Assembly (NCBI GenBank): GCA_948567375.1
Contig: OX419761.1
Location: 20,710,501-20,774,500 of the forward strand
Direction of reading: 5' to 3'
Source: Lunularia cruciata
Taxonomy: Eukaryota; Streptophyta; Marchantiopsida; Lunulariales; Lunulariaceae
Length of the DNA stretch: 64,000 nt
Positions 1 to 12,640 of this stretch are shown here, one piece after another. Both the position numbers and the translations under genes were made by a program. Under the pieces are notes generated by a model. That model was not told the origin of the DNA and did not search any database. It saw nothing but the letters and a program-made list of their open reading frames with translations. Every line of letters begins with the position of its first letter. Positions within the stretch are counted from its first letter, which is position 1.

Positions 1-159
1 TTGTCCTTTGGGTTGCCCAGAAGACGGGGACTTGGACAATTGTTACAATTCAATTGTTACCACATACAATTTGGATTCGACATTTCACTTTAAGCTCATT
101 TATCTTGTCCTCACCAGTCACACAGTGTGTTTCACAGTAGGAAGAAGAGACATGTTTGA

Positions 160-470
160 GAGGTGGGAGCAGAAGCCGTTCGGAGAACGGGGGATCCAGA
201 ACCCACAAAGGAGGGAACCGAGAACGTGCATATGAAGTGCATATAAAATGCAAGCATGACCGTATACAAAATGAATTCAAGTGAATCTAACCAAGGAATT
301 ACATAACAAAAAGTAAGCAGAAGTGATCGAAAGGTAAAAACGGAAATGGATACATTTCATAAAGTAGCACCCGCAGTGAACTAGTATACATCACGGTAGA
401 AGAACAAGAGACAACAACAGCAACAGATTAAGCAGATGAAGTTGGAATCAGAGGAGGATCATCCAGCGAG
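160..470. repeat. Short hairpin dispersed repeat, long copy 1
   Basis: The core at 164-204 has CCGTTC and GAACGG arms followed by GGGGATCCAGAACCCA. About 250 bp downstream also match the copy at 8561-8810 in order: AACGTGCATATGAAG, a run with AAGTGAATCTAA, AACTAGTATACATCA, and AACAGATTAAGCA. This shared body makes it a dispersed element rather than a chance hairpin. Nature unknown; SINE-like is a possibility. Confidence 0.7.
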
Positions 471-589
471 TAGGAAGAGACATATTTGACGAATGTACGC
501 AACCCGTTCAGTAGAACATAGCTCCATACCACGTATGTCTACTGGACAAGACATGACATCGTGATCTAGGTATGAGACGTAATCCCCCA

Positions 590-790
590 TAGCTGTTACT
601 CACACATATTTGAGAAATAGCGCCAGAATCCGTTCTTCGAACGGGGGATCCAGAACTATGTAGGAACCAAGTACGTTAGTCACACATATTTGAGAAATGG
701 GAGCAGAAGCCGTTTGAAGAACGGGGGATCGTTAGTCACATATATTTGAGAAATGGAATACAGAACCCGTTGTCCGGTTCCATACCCACG
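590..790. repeat. Three tandem hairpin-repeat units
   Basis: Three successive units begin with CACATATTTGAGAAAT (near 602, 681 and 740). Each is followed by a variant of the CCGTT/AACGG hairpin (619-656, 698-730, and 760-785 with CCCGTTGTCCGGTTCC). The first two end in ACGGGGGATC. It looks like a local multiplication of the dispersed repeat core. Confidence 0.65.
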
Positions 791-1495
791 ACTGAGCGAG
801 ACCGACTCTGACTCATGATGGTAAAGATCATCATAATTATCAATTACATAGAGAGGTAAGCATGTGTAAGTCTGCACATAGGTTAACTTCTTGTTTATAA
901 TGCATGGTACCTTCAATTCATTGTGACCGTGAGAAGTGTAACCTTGAGAGTGAAATATGATTTAGCGACTGCACGAAAACGTTAGTGCACAGGACATGTA
1001 ATTTCCGATTCTCATAAGATTATGGGACTGTCCCCGGAGAGAGTGTATGAGGACTGAGATTAACCCTGCATGCTCTATGTCAGCATGAGTTTTTCAACAC
1101 TACAAAAGTTACTCGCACAAAGTACTTCTGTATATCTGCAGACGAGGATGAGTATGAGTAAGCAATGAGATGAGTAATGAGACGAGGATGAGTAAGCAAG
1201 AGTAACCTCGATGATTAGCTAATCCTACTGTGGAGTGTGTACATTAAATTATTTGTACCTGCAGACGAGGTTCAAATGCGGCAAGTCGCATCTCGTGATT
1301 TGAGTCAAAGTTGTATTAGTGGTAGCAACAGGAACCACGAGATGGCTTGGATGAAAAGAAAAACAAATATCTTAAACCCCATGAGCCCTTGTATGAGGAC
1401 TAGGATTAATAATCAATCGATTGATGTTCCAATGTCCTGTTGACTCTATCAACACACAAGATCAAAAGGAAGAGACTCCTGTTGACTGCACGTAC

Positions 1496-4400
1496 CTTGC
1501 CGAAAGGGAAGTTGTAAGTGCCATCACCTTCTTGAGTAAAAAGTTTCCCCGATCCATGTCCAAGAAGTTCATGACACGCCAGTTGAACTACGAATATATC
1601 TTTCTTGGTTCCGTGAAACAGCTCTAAGTCTTCATCGTCCAGGAAGGTCGTCTGCACAGAAGCCCGAGATCGACCTCACAGTCTGATAGTCCATTTCTTC
1701 TAAATTTGTGACTGGCTCCTTGAAAGCTGATGAGGTAAATAGAGAAGGCAAGATCCTTTTACTTAATACGTAAGGTGTTATTTAGCTCTGCCTAGACAAA
1801 CCTTTGCATGTGGGTAATGAGCATTGAGCACGTTCGACAGACACACATTTCTGGAACCGTAAGTCTGGAGGCACGCAACGACATCACGTCAGAACAGCGG
1901 CGCGAATCGAAGTTATGGAAACAACCAGCACTTAATCGAGGCAAGGTATCAATATTTGAAATTTTGAAGAAATTTGTGTTTCCCAAGCGATTGAACACCT
2001 TCCAAGATTTGGGAAGGAGAAGAACTGACAAAAACATATATTTAAAACGAGAATAAGAACCATTCGACAAGAGCAACAAGTCAAAAGAGATGATAGAATT
2101 AAGACTCTTTCTCCGTCTGTAAATTGGTCGATTCTATTTAATGACGTGATAAAACTTCCAATACGGGCGATATAGTTTGAATTATAAATGCTGGATCACT
2201 CCTACTACAATTCTAAACAACCCTGCAAAGTAGGTTCATGCATCAAGCAGTGAATGAAGCTCAGGTTAACTACCTGACGGACATCCTGATAATTTGGAAG
2301 GTTGATCCCCGTTGGAATTGTGCCATTAGCGTAGCAAAAGATCTGTTCATCAGAGAATTGCATGTTGTAAGTATCACGACAAACACAATCTCTTGTTAAT
2401 TTGGAGAGTTTGGAAACTAGAAGAGAGAGGATACTCGGACAGAGTGTATGTACGTCGATGCAAGTGAAGGCGGGACACTGAAGACTTTCAGTCATAAATT
2501 CCTTCGGCCAAGGCAAAGTGGGCAAAAATAAATCAGCTTTGTCCGCCAACTCTGCGAATTGCTTGCTCCGAGCCTAGATCATAACATTAGAATCCACTGT
2601 TAGGAATTGCAGGCACAGCGCGATTTATATTCTACTTATCTCATGCGTGATGTGTGATCATCGATCCCGTTTGACAAAGTTACATTATCCATATTATAAC
2701 GTCGTACCTTATTCACGAGTGCAATGAAGCCTTCAAATTCCGCTCGCGTTCCAGTAGGATCACGATATGTCTCAATAAACCTGCCGGTGACATTGGTAAA
2801 TGATATAATCAATGACCATCAGAAGAACGTCCTGTAGAAATCTATTACACTTAGACTTTAAGCCGGCAGACAGTTAACCAAATAAATTCTCACAAATTAT
2901 CCCAAAGCTCAGTGTATTTCCATCCACAACTGCGAAACTTGCAAAGCCTGATCAAGTGAATTTAGTATAATCTGGAGCGACTGATACTCACCCTATGTTG
3001 ATTTCAAGAGGCAGTTCTTTCTCGTTTAGCCAAAGCAGTTGACTTCGTTTGTGTGAATCCACTGAACCCGTCTCAAGATACTCAATAAAACTGCAAATGC
3101 ATGGTCCAAAGACTAAGAAATCCTATTAGTTACTTTTCTTGCTTTATTTTTTAAGGCAACGTTCTGCATTGGATAGTATTCAGCTCGGGAAACTTTTCAG
3201 GTCTGCCTTCACAAACAGGATTACGTTCCTTTCTCGGTGTTTATCATTCACCATAAAGTTTAAGTGTTTACTACTGTTCGATGGATTCTAAGACTGTACC
3301 GAGTAGATCACAATTCAAACACAAGATTAAGATTATTTCATAGCATTAGGTCTTATCCAAAAAATCTTAACTCAAACAGATAAAAGCATGTCTGGTAAGT
3401 CTGGTCATAGAGAGGGCTCTTAACAAGAAAGATCTGTCCTGTAGAATCTGTTCATCATGAAGCCCCCAACTGAAACATCCCTTCAGCTACTCCAAAGCTG
3501 CCATGGGTGGTTCTGTAAAAGTGCATCCTTAACTGTAAGCTCGCGTTAAATTTCGTATTAAAAAAATATGTATGAATCAAGTGCCTTTCCGTAGGATTAC
3601 ATGGGGGTGCACTTTTGGAGACTAGGATATATAGATTCTGCCCGTTTCCCTTCTCGGTATAACCCGACAATTAACTGTATCCGAAAAATAGCAAATATGT
3701 ACAAATTTTCTATGTAAACATAAGTCATAGACTGGAGAAACAAGAAATATATTTACATATCATAAAATAGATGTCATGATCAAGAGGCTGAGTAACTCTG
3801 CGTTGAATTTAGCTTTAATGAGTTCAAGCAAGTTGTCCAATGTTTTAGGACATAAACTTTGTGAGGGTAAGTTAAAAGATCTATAAGTCTAGGAGTCTAG
3901 TCTACTTCAAACTTGGCCCTATATAAATATGGTTTCTGAAGCATGTTCCTTCTGAAATCAGATTCTATATATTGTCAAACTAGGATTATCTCTTCTTTTG
4001 ATGCAATCTTTTTCTCTTTAAAGCTAGTTTTGTTACTAGTTTAAAAGTTAAGGATACCAATTTCATTCCATAACAGATAGAAGAATCTCAAATAACGTTA
4101 ATATTTACCACTTGACCATTTTTCGATGGCAATCGTTATCTGCATATGGGAGTGCTCTTCGTAAATGGCCCACCACGTCAGCAAGTTCCTCTTGAAAATC
4201 TCCGTACACAACATTTATGATGCACTTATCCTGCATTGCATAGTGATGTTGTAAGTTAGTAGGAATGAAGTAGATACAGCTCGTACATGCAAATATATAA
4301 AGAAAGACAACCTATGACGATGGGTCGAACAATCCGGTCAGACCAACTAATACCATCAAGAAGATATAGTAGGACGCTTCTTTTGTTTAAGAAGTAAGTT

Positions 4401-7400
4401 CTAGATTTTGATTGTTTCAAAATAGCACGGTTCTACTAAGTACACAAACTAGCAAATGTCTAGAGAACTGATAGTTTCGTACATATCATGATAATACAAA
4501 CCTTGAACATGTGCCTTTCTATTGGATAGGTCAAAGAAGATGCTATTTTTAGGTCGTATTCAGGAAGTCTCGCTGACCCAGCACCCTCTGCTGATTCCTT
4601 TCTGAAGATCCGTGTATTCCATGGTTCTATATTAACTTCTCTCATCCATTCCTGCAAAGAAGACATTTCATGTCACGATCATTGAAGTAAATTGTAAAAG
4701 TGGCAATGCAAACGAAGGCTTCAAACACCGTTAATTGACATCCACATGGACGCACTTAAGAAATGAAGGTGCAGATCCTGCTGGATGAAATCAGGTGTGA
4801 TCCCTGGGTCTGGATTTACTGACAGTATTTTGTGATGCGCACTCAAGGAAAATTGGGACAAGAGTAGATACAGCAAAAAATATTCAGAAAACGTGGAGCA
4901 TCAAAACCTGTACCACTTTTAGCTATCATATAGCAATATACTTACGGACACAAGGTTAACTTCCTCGAGAGTCATTTCGCGTGTATAATATGCTGAAATA
5001 CCATTCGGCTGCAGCCCAAGATGTCTTTCGCCTGCAACGTAGTCAACAACCTTTCAATTACTATCCCGATGCTCCGGTGACTGTAGCTTGATGTTACAGC
5101 TTGAGTTTGCGTTGATGATTGATATATTCATCCGACAAGTTTGTGTTTGGGATCGAAGTTACCTGGAGCCAGAGAATAGGTACGGTGGCGCGTTTTCTCC
5201 CAGAGAGATAGCATTCTCTCTCTTTGGGAGTCCTGCAAGTGGCACGATTAGCGAGTTTCAAGATATGTCACTAGAGTCTCATGTTCTTGGCTGCGCAAAG
5301 TGTCTTGTGATGCCTCTTCATTGAGCAACATAATTTTACCTGTACAGTAGAGGGTCTGAGTTGCAAGTCATGAACAACTTGCTCATGATTGCAACAGTAC
5401 AGGGTCTGAGTTGCTCATGATTGCAACTTGCCGTCTAAAAGGTTACATGCAAAATCCCTGATTCTGCGTTTACACGGTAAGGAGCTTACGTAAGCATGCT
5501 GGCTACGGCCTGCCAATTATCTAGCGCAATCATGAGCAACTTTCTGTTTGACTTGTCTTGAATTATCAGATGCTGCATGCTAGCGTGTTGCAGGAGCAAA
5601 ATTAATCAACAAAAATTATACTGAACTACCAACACCCGACGCACGCCGTTAAGGACAACTTCTTCAAGCAAACTATCGTGCGGATTTGGAGTGTACTTGT
5701 CCGCACTCGAGGATAATAGAAAACACAAAATCTTCATTCTCAACTTTCTAAACGAGACATAAGGGATGCTATCCCTAAGGGCCTATCAGAGTTAAAAGAA
5801 ACAGCACAGGATAGATTGAGCTGGTAATTGTAGATCGAGCTTCCTCTTCTAGAAAGTTCCAAGATACCGCTGTGGACCATCGATACTCCCTTTAGGAGTA
5901 TCGACGTAGGAGTACAAATCAGGTACGAACATGAGATTGGGAGTTGTTTCAAAGTACTAAAGTGGTTCTAGAGGAATCTAGTCTAACTGTGCACCGCTTG
6001 AGCAACACAGCCGCAACGTAATTCTGGGTCGTATACCTCACATCTATGTCAGAATAAAGCCAGTCTTCCGTATGCATCGCTTAATCTTCCGTGGCCAGAT
6101 TTACAGACCTAGTTGCTCACGTGGCATTCAGCTTTTGCCGTTTAGTATGGTCCTTCCCTTGTGTATAAAGTTCCTCCCACTTTGTTGGGAGCCTTTGGAA
6201 CTACCAAGTAGATATAGTTTACCAGTCTTTCGTGCTGAAGTTCTGAGCTTATACTCTAGACCAACGCATTTAAGGAGACAAATGCTTGTTCAAACAAATC
6301 ATCATCGCAATTGGTCCATTATGATCCTGCTTACTTTTTCAAGTAGATTTCGAATGAATATAATCTCAATCCAACTGTCCAAAGCAGAGCGCCAAGAACA
6401 TGATACCAAAGTCCACGGCAGACTCCACATTCTGTGACGTAGGTTCTGTGATCCGACCGGAAATCAACTCCGGAGGAATCGTGAGCTACAGTTGTGAACT
6501 GAAATTTCATAACCAATAATAAGGGATTACAGCGCTGCTGACAGGACTTTGGAAACTTGTGCTTCATTGTTGCATGGCTCTCTATATTAGACTAATACCG
6601 AGAAATTATTATCCCACATCGACTATCAGGATGGGCTTGGAGAAGAGATTTTCCAAAAAACTCTACCTTGAATCAATAAAATATAAATGACCACGGAAAC
6701 TCGACTTGTGAAGAAAGTCACCGCTCCATCAAATTGGTACATTGGTCATTGGACAAAATAGACCCGAACACCGGTATCCTCGAAGGAACTGAAATACTAG
6801 ACGACAAAATTATCCAAAACCAATTTTTCGTGCCAAGTAGCAAATAATGAGACGTAAATTATGCTTGTGTGTATGTACCAAGAAATAACTGGAATTAAGA
6901 GAGTGGAAGAATCCTGACCTGCAAAGGACTTTGCTTCAAAATGACTTCCACTCGGTCTTCCGGAACTCCAGGCACAATCTTTAAGTCGCCGAAAGCAAGA
7001 TAATTTCCTGAACATTTAATTTTTTCGATTTCGTATGTATTAGAACAAGGATCCAGTTCGTATTCTTTTTTACCACGACTCGTCTAGTGACTCCTAGTAC
7101 CCCATATTTTTTTTTTCAAGTTACAACAACATCGTATTATAATCTTCTGGTGCAAAGCTTTGGAGAAGCTTTCGTGGATTTTCTTGAGTACTATTGTTAC
7201 TTTGAAAGATGCATATGATCATGAGATCAAAGTAAAATTTCAGGCAAAGGTAGAGATATAAACCCATATTTGTGAGAAAGCAAGTCCCATATGTCACAAA
7301 CAACTCCCACTCTTGCAATGTTACACCACCTACAAGACATCTTCTTTTCAAATCCGAGAGAGACGATGAAGAAAAGAATATCACCAAGAGCTTTAGTATA

Positions 7401-8223
7401 TCTGGACTTTCCTGTAAGAAAAACAACAGCAGGTGTTGAAGGTTGTCAAATCTCGGAAGCATAAAGAAATGAAGCAGCTTTAGAGGATCCACAATGCCGT
7501 CATTTCTTTGAATGAAGACAGTTTTCCAATGTGTAGGTATCTCTACGCTTATCAAATAGTTAGACTAGACTCTGATAGGTAAATGATCACAGGAGTTTCT
7601 GGTATGTCAGCAACTTCTTCGTGTGCATACCTCTAACGCTATCATAATAATTAGACATGACTCTGATAGAGAGATAAACTCTAAGTAGGTGTTTCTGGCC
7701 TATTCAGCAACTTTTTGAGTGTGTGGGGTGTGTTTCTCTAAACCGATCATAATAATGAGAATTAACTGATAGAAAACTGATGAAAGGTGTTTCTGGCCCG
7801 TTCAGGAACTGTACATAAAGAGAATGTTTCAACTTGATTGGCTAAGGCCCAATTAGAAGTACAATGTGAAATCGACTTCCAATTTTACAGTGAATTTTAT
7901 TGAATACAGCTTAAAATAAATCATACCTGTGACAACTGGTGGGCACAAATTCTTGCTCCGTTCCACGAAGCTCTCGAGAAATGATGAACAAAGAACCTCT
8001 GATCCTGCGTTAATTCGTTCCATGCTTCCTCGCAGGATATCTTGTACACAGGTAAGGTCGTAGGAACCACATGCATCTTTCTAATGTGCCAGTCGGTGTA
8101 TCCAGCTTGAACACTCATTGATGGTCCTGGGTGCTGTTCCGAAGGTTGTTCGCTTCGTTTATTTTCAGTTTCAGACTTCTGAGATCTAGATGTAGTGGGG
8201 CGGGAAGATTCGTCGGATTCCAT
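1496..8223 (-). CDS. DPP3: Dipeptidyl peptidase III (M49 zinc metallopeptidase), 3' part outside window
   Basis: DPP III removes dipeptides from the N-terminus of short peptides in the cytosol. Exons placed by GT-AG borders with consistent phase: 8223-7927 (ATG at 8223), 7411-7264, 7007-6919, 5031-4946, 4651-4502, 4230-4109, 3090-2992, 2780-2708, 2573-2454, 2342-2274, 1864-1802 and 1651-1496. Visible family motifs are [63 protein letters not shown] and the zinc motif HELLGH at 1573-1556. The later EECRAE-type exon is not found before position 1, so the gene should continue left of the window. Residue count before HELLGH resembles animal DPP3, and no Nudix domain precedes it, unlike the Arabidopsis NUDT3 fusion. 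A 3' splice site just before the first ATG (8233-8235) implies a 5'-UTR intron or further upstream exons. One exon between 6919 and 5031 is unplaced; 6331-6420 contains a candidate resembling [10 protein letters not shown], but its phase does not fit. No stop was seen in any placed exon. Confidence 0.88.
5881..5903. repeat. Short perfect inverted repeat
   Basis: CGATACTCC (5881-5889) and GGAGTATCG (5895-5903) form a 9-bp perfect stem around a 5-nt loop within the presumed DPP3 intron. No function is apparent. Confidence 0.5.
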
Positions 8224-8560
8224 AGCTTCAACCTGTAAAAGGTTCAAAGCGAGAACATGGGAACGGTCAGCGAGTAAGAATGTTTCGAACAATCCACGCT
8301 CTGGTGAATAGACTACATAAGAAAAAGACAGGTGTGTGAAATTTACCTATATTAGTAGATTCTAGGTAGATTCAGCAGCTTCTTATTTGCTGGTAGGTAT
8401 TCAAGACCCAATTCTACAACCATCAGCCGCCTAGTTCATATTAAAGATCAAATGACTTCATCAGCCGAACCCATGTTATGAAACTCTGAATTCAGACATA
8501 TGGGTGTCTTTTCCACATCATAATACCGTCAGGGAAAGTGCTACTGCCTTCGTTCCACCA

Positions 8561-8810
8561 ATGGGAGCAGAAGCTGTTCAAAGAACTGGGGACCCAGAAC
8601 CCACTAAGTATGTAACCGAGAACGTGCATATGAAATGCACGTATGCAAATAGAAATAAATTGAATCTAAGCAAATGGAATGTAAGTGAATCTTACGAAAA
8701 TAAGCGGAAATAAGGACGTAATTGATATTTCATAAGTATAGAACTAGTATACATCATGGAAGATGAATCAAAACATAACAGATTAAGCACCTGAAATTGA
8801 AAGCAGAAAA
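8561..8810. repeat. Short hairpin dispersed repeat, long copy 2
   Basis: The core TGGGAGCAGAAGCTGTTC continues as AAAGAACTGGGGACCCAGAA. The downstream body is co-linear with 160-470 (ACCGAGAACGTGCATATGAA, GAACTAGTATACATCATGG, ACAGATTAAGCA). It is diverged but clearly the same unit. Confidence 0.7.
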
Positions 8811-8944
8811 GGACAATCAAACAGAGAAACATCGAGCAAGGAGAAAAAGACAGACAGCTTTGGTTGAGGACGGGTGGAGTGGAAAGAAGTGGCCGCTGTC
8901 ATGGCTTTGTTGAAGCGCAGCATTAGAGGAGTGGATATGAGGAG

Positions 8945-8977
8945 ATGGGAGCAGAAGCCGTTCAAGGAACGGGGGAT
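8945..8977. repeat. Hairpin repeat core
   Basis: ATGGGAGCAGAAGCCGTTC followed by AAGGAACGGGGGAT. This is the core only; the GATCCAGAAC tail is missing. Confidence 0.65.
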
Positions 8978-9111
8978 ATGAGGACATGAGATAGTGTATA
9001 CCGCAGATGCTCTAATGAACGCATGAGTCATAAAACATTGACAAGCGACAGGCGGTCATTGTAAGCCTTCACGAAAGCACCAGCGACTTCAAGGGATATT
9101 GGAGTTATGAG

Positions 9112-9150
9112 GACAGACGGCGTTAGAAGAACGGAGGATCCAGAACTCAT
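9112..9150. repeat. Hairpin repeat core, diverged
   Basis: GGCGTTAGAAGAACGGAGGATCCAGAACTCAT in two adjoining pieces matches the family core with substitutions in the left arm. Confidence 0.55.
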
Positions 9151-10089
9151 TAAATGGCAATAAAATGAAAGCAGAACTTACTAAGAAACATGCGAATAGT
9201 AGATGAAATCTAGATCATAAAAAGCATTTATTGTCAAGTAACGATCAAATTTAACTACATGTAGAGAACCCGTGCACCAATGTGTACTGAGGAAACGAAG
9301 ACTCATCTCATATCAAGAAATCTCGAAATAAGCGAATGTGATATTGGCTTGAGTACACGTGCTGTGAATTCCCCTATGCCATTATGAGTGAGCTGCCAAG
9401 CAAGTCATCTGCCTCTCGATCAAGAATAGAATGGATCCAATGCGAAAAAAATTTATTTCTACAACTATCGGAAGTGTAGCCCCATTGCACGAGAAGTTCG
9501 ACAGAATGGTATCTGCATGGTTGGTGATTGCGTTGAACCAGACTCTTGAAGATTAAGATAATTGGTTGAATAAGTACAGGAGTGCTCACGTTCAGTCCAA
9601 GTCTGAATCTAGGACCAATTGGATTTCAGTCAGGAGTAGCAAACTTCCGGATTAATCTAGCCTAGAAATCAGTAGGATTTCAGCGCCAGCCAGCCGCGGG
9701 AGCGAGAGAGAGAGAACAAACCTTTGGGAAGATACCTGTTACGATGATTCGCGTCCCACGAGGTTAAGATTCTTTCGGGTATGTTTAAGTCCCTGAGATC
9801 GACACATGGATGAACACAAAAAACATCTCTAAACCGCTGGAGTCGAACAAAACTGACACGACACTTTGTGCTCACACTGGTTACATGTTTCCAGCATAAT
9901 TTTCATGAAATACGCCAGATCCTAACACAAGCACTGCATTGAAGAAAACTCAACAAGCGCAATGGCTTGTAGAGAAGCTTGCAAGATGCAAGCCCTAGGT
10001 TCTCGGCGCTTGACCTCGCTTCCTCGCAAAGTTGATCTCCGTAGGGCCTCTTACTGTTCAAACTGTCATGTTCATGGAGATGACCTATA

Positions 10090-10262
10090 TGACCGGATAT
10101 ATAGACATATGAAAGCAGAAGCCGTTCTGGGAACGGGTGATCCAGAACTCATGAAATGCAAATGAACGGTAACCACGATGTACTTGATGCACAATGCTAG
10201 AATAGTGATAAATCCATAAAGTAGAATGCATTGAATGTAACCTGAAGCAAAGGCATAATTGC
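10090..10262. repeat. Hairpin repeat, subfamily with GATGTACTTGA tail
   Basis: The core GAAAGCAGAAGCCGTTCTGG continues as GAACGGGTGATCCAGAACTC. The tail (ATGTACTTGA, AATGCTAGA, AAAATGCAT-like and AACCTG motifs) is co-linear with the copy beside LSM6 at 42937-43115, so these two form a second subfamily. It starts after ATGACCGGATATATA-like sequence, also found at 11180. Confidence 0.7.
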
Positions 10263-11175
10263 AACAAATCGAGAATAACATATATCTAAGGGACTTGTAA
10301 ACAACTTGAAATCGTTAACAGCTATGCAAACGAATGCGAGAAATATAAAACGTTATGTAATAGACCACCAGTAAGCAGGGCGTGAACGATGGAAATTAAA
10401 ACGTAGCCTGGAGTCGGGTAGGAACACTACAGACACGGGAGGTCGAACCAGGAATCAGGTAAAGAGCGCTGGAAAAATAATAGGGAGTGAATTAGCTGGG
10501 GAATGGAGGAGTGAAACAATGCGAGAGCTTATGGACGGTGTGGCTGCAGAGACATATCGAAGTGTAACAGGGTAACGAGAGCGAAAAGAAAGAGGACAGG
10601 ATAAAGCATATAGCAACAGGCGCTGTGGACGCTTGAGTTCTGAGACACTAAACAGCAAAGGGAAACAGAAGGCTGCCATAGTAATTCTCCACAGAAACAC
10701 ATGCGACTTCATCAGTGCCGAAGTAGCTGAGCAAGTGTCAGTACCCCTCGTACCATTCTGCTCGAAAACTCATTAGTGCCAAGGCAAGCTGGGTTGCTCC
10801 CCTAAAGTGCCGCTCATAAATAATAGGAATGTAGAAAAAACAGAAGAACAGAAGTGGAAATGTGGAAAGAAGAGCAAGCAGAAGTGCAGGCACATAAGTA
10901 AACGTAGGAGTCTCAGCCGCATAATGAGGATCAGGCAAGAAAGAAATGAATCATGAGTTTGAGGAGGGAAGGAATCGAGAACATACCTGATGGATCCCTG
11001 AAAGCAGAAACATCCATTAGTAGAGAGAAAATTCAGGACACAGTAATGAGAAATTGTCAAGCAAAGGTTCGGTACTAAAACGAGAGGGGAGTAAGAAACA
11101 TCAGCGCTGCACGGGAAGGGGCGAGCCTACTCAAACAAGAAAAGCAAAGGCGAAGTGTAAGAGGCAAATGCGAAG

Positions 11176-11255
11176 TGTAATATGACCGGATATATATGTA
11201 GAATGGAATACAGATACAAAACCCGGTGTGAACAACCCAGTTCCATACTGGATAT
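11176..11255. repeat. Diverged hairpin repeat relative
   Basis: ATGACCGGATATATATG is followed by GGAATACAGA, ACCCGGTGTG and CAGTTCCATACTGG. This resembles 753-790 (GGAATACAGAACCCGTTGTC, then GGTTCCATACC) and the leader of the copy at 10090. Confidence 0.45.
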
Positions 11256-12640
11256 ACTCTACACACGGTATTTCGAGAGAGGTTCAGTGAGCGAGAACGG
11301 GAAAGCGCAAAAGCTGCGCATGCCAAAAATAAACCAGAAGCCGCAAAACATGCATGCACCACTAGCCGGAGCATGCCACTGCAAAACTTGCAACTTCAAC
11401 AATCGTGGGGCATGCAGAAACGCCTGACGATGGTGCTGTCACTACGAATTCAGGTGCTCAAAGGTTTGAGGACTCACTCAACGGGGTGTAGCCCCATATG
11501 CTTCCCTTCCCTTCTTCCCTGGCGAGATTCTCGTTCATCTCGAGCAGCTCGCGCTCCAGCGGTAGAGAGTTCGGAAAATATCTTCTCATCTACGCTTTAC
11601 AACACTGCCGGTTCCATATAACTCATGGGGAGCTATGATTTTAGAACTCCAATTCACCTCATTCATCGTCTCTGAGCTTCTCACCCCCAAAACACAAAAA
11701 AATGGGCTAAATCCACCAAATACCGTAATGAAATATTCTGTAGCGGAAGCGAAGCCTGTGCTGTACTTCTGTCTTTATTTCCTGGGCAGATCCGGTTAAA
11801 ACTTCGGGTTTGCCAACAACTCCAGCAGACAGTTTCCCACGCGCAACGTGCATCTCGGGCAGACCGCATTGGCTGCCCTTCCACGAACTTTTTTTAAAGC
11901 TGCCCGTCCGAACCTCTCATTGGCTTGGAAGATGGATTACGCCGCCACATAAGTTCCCTCCAGCTGCACTTTTCTTCACCGTTCGTTGCTACTACTCGTT
12001 AAGACATGCATGCATTCGGGCATGTATGTACGTCACGACATTCAAGCCTTGCGGGCATTAAAAAGATCTCTCCGCCAACATGAAGATCTGCATGCAGGTT
12101 AACATGCTGTAACATCAAGTAAAGTCCACCCACACTTGAAATAAGGGTGAGCTGGAAAGGTCAGGTTCCTCTTATGACACTTTGAGTTCCGTCCGTCCAT
12201 CCAGAGGAGTCCCTCTCAACGTCAGAGTTAAAGGTTGAGCATCATTTCCTTGCAAATGATTCAGAATGCATACCATCGGCAACAGATATGACTAGATTGA
12301 ATTCAAGTCGCTCTCTTCACTCTAATTTTGCGGCTTTACTACATCTTCGAATTCCCATCGCAAGAATTGTACGACAAATCCCCTCTTGAATAGCATACAT
12401 AGAACTTAGACATGCTGAACTATAGATTGATGGGTTATTTCTCAAGATTTCAACTTCCAACAGCTCTTGAGTATGCCTTCTGCAAAAGATTTTACATCCT
12501 GTTCCCTTTCGATCTGAGTGGTTCCTCTTATTCAAACGTTGTTCCATGGGAAGAGCTCCACAGAGTTATACCGTCCTTGTTCAGAAGCCATGGGAGTGTG
12601 GTTAAGCACGTACGTTCATCCTGATATATATAGTAGCATA

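Larger units (their letters stand above)
1..1495. other. Repeat-rich stretch, probably inside a DPP3 intron
   Basis: No DPP3 exon was recognised here although the gene must continue leftwards. The stretch holds copies of the short hairpin repeat (164-204 and 619-760) and a short degenerate GAGTAAG/GACGAGGATGAG tandem near 1141-1205. It is most simply a long intron enlarged by repeat insertion. A truncated gene ending at 1496 cannot be excluded from this window. Confidence 0.5.
8233..12640. other. Intergenic region upstream of DPP3
   Basis: This should include the DPP3 5' UTR and promoter, because a clear 3' splice site precedes the first coding exon. I could not place the upstream exon or a TATA box with confidence. 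ORFs here are short, overlap on both strands and match no family I know. The stretch contains several copies of the hairpin repeat, listed separately. Confidence 0.5.

Noticed and set aside
6331-6567. Missing DPP3 exon
   Set aside because: Part of it resembles LWxVGLRLYSxE of the family, but the phase at the only nearby GT does not fit the next exon, so I did not place it.
8504-8713. Short plus-strand ORF at a hairpin repeat
   Set aside because: The ORF consists of repeat sequence shared with other non-coding copies.
9669-9875. Nudix exon upstream of DPP3
   Set aside because: No GX5EX7REUXEEXGU Nudix box is visible on the minus strand there.
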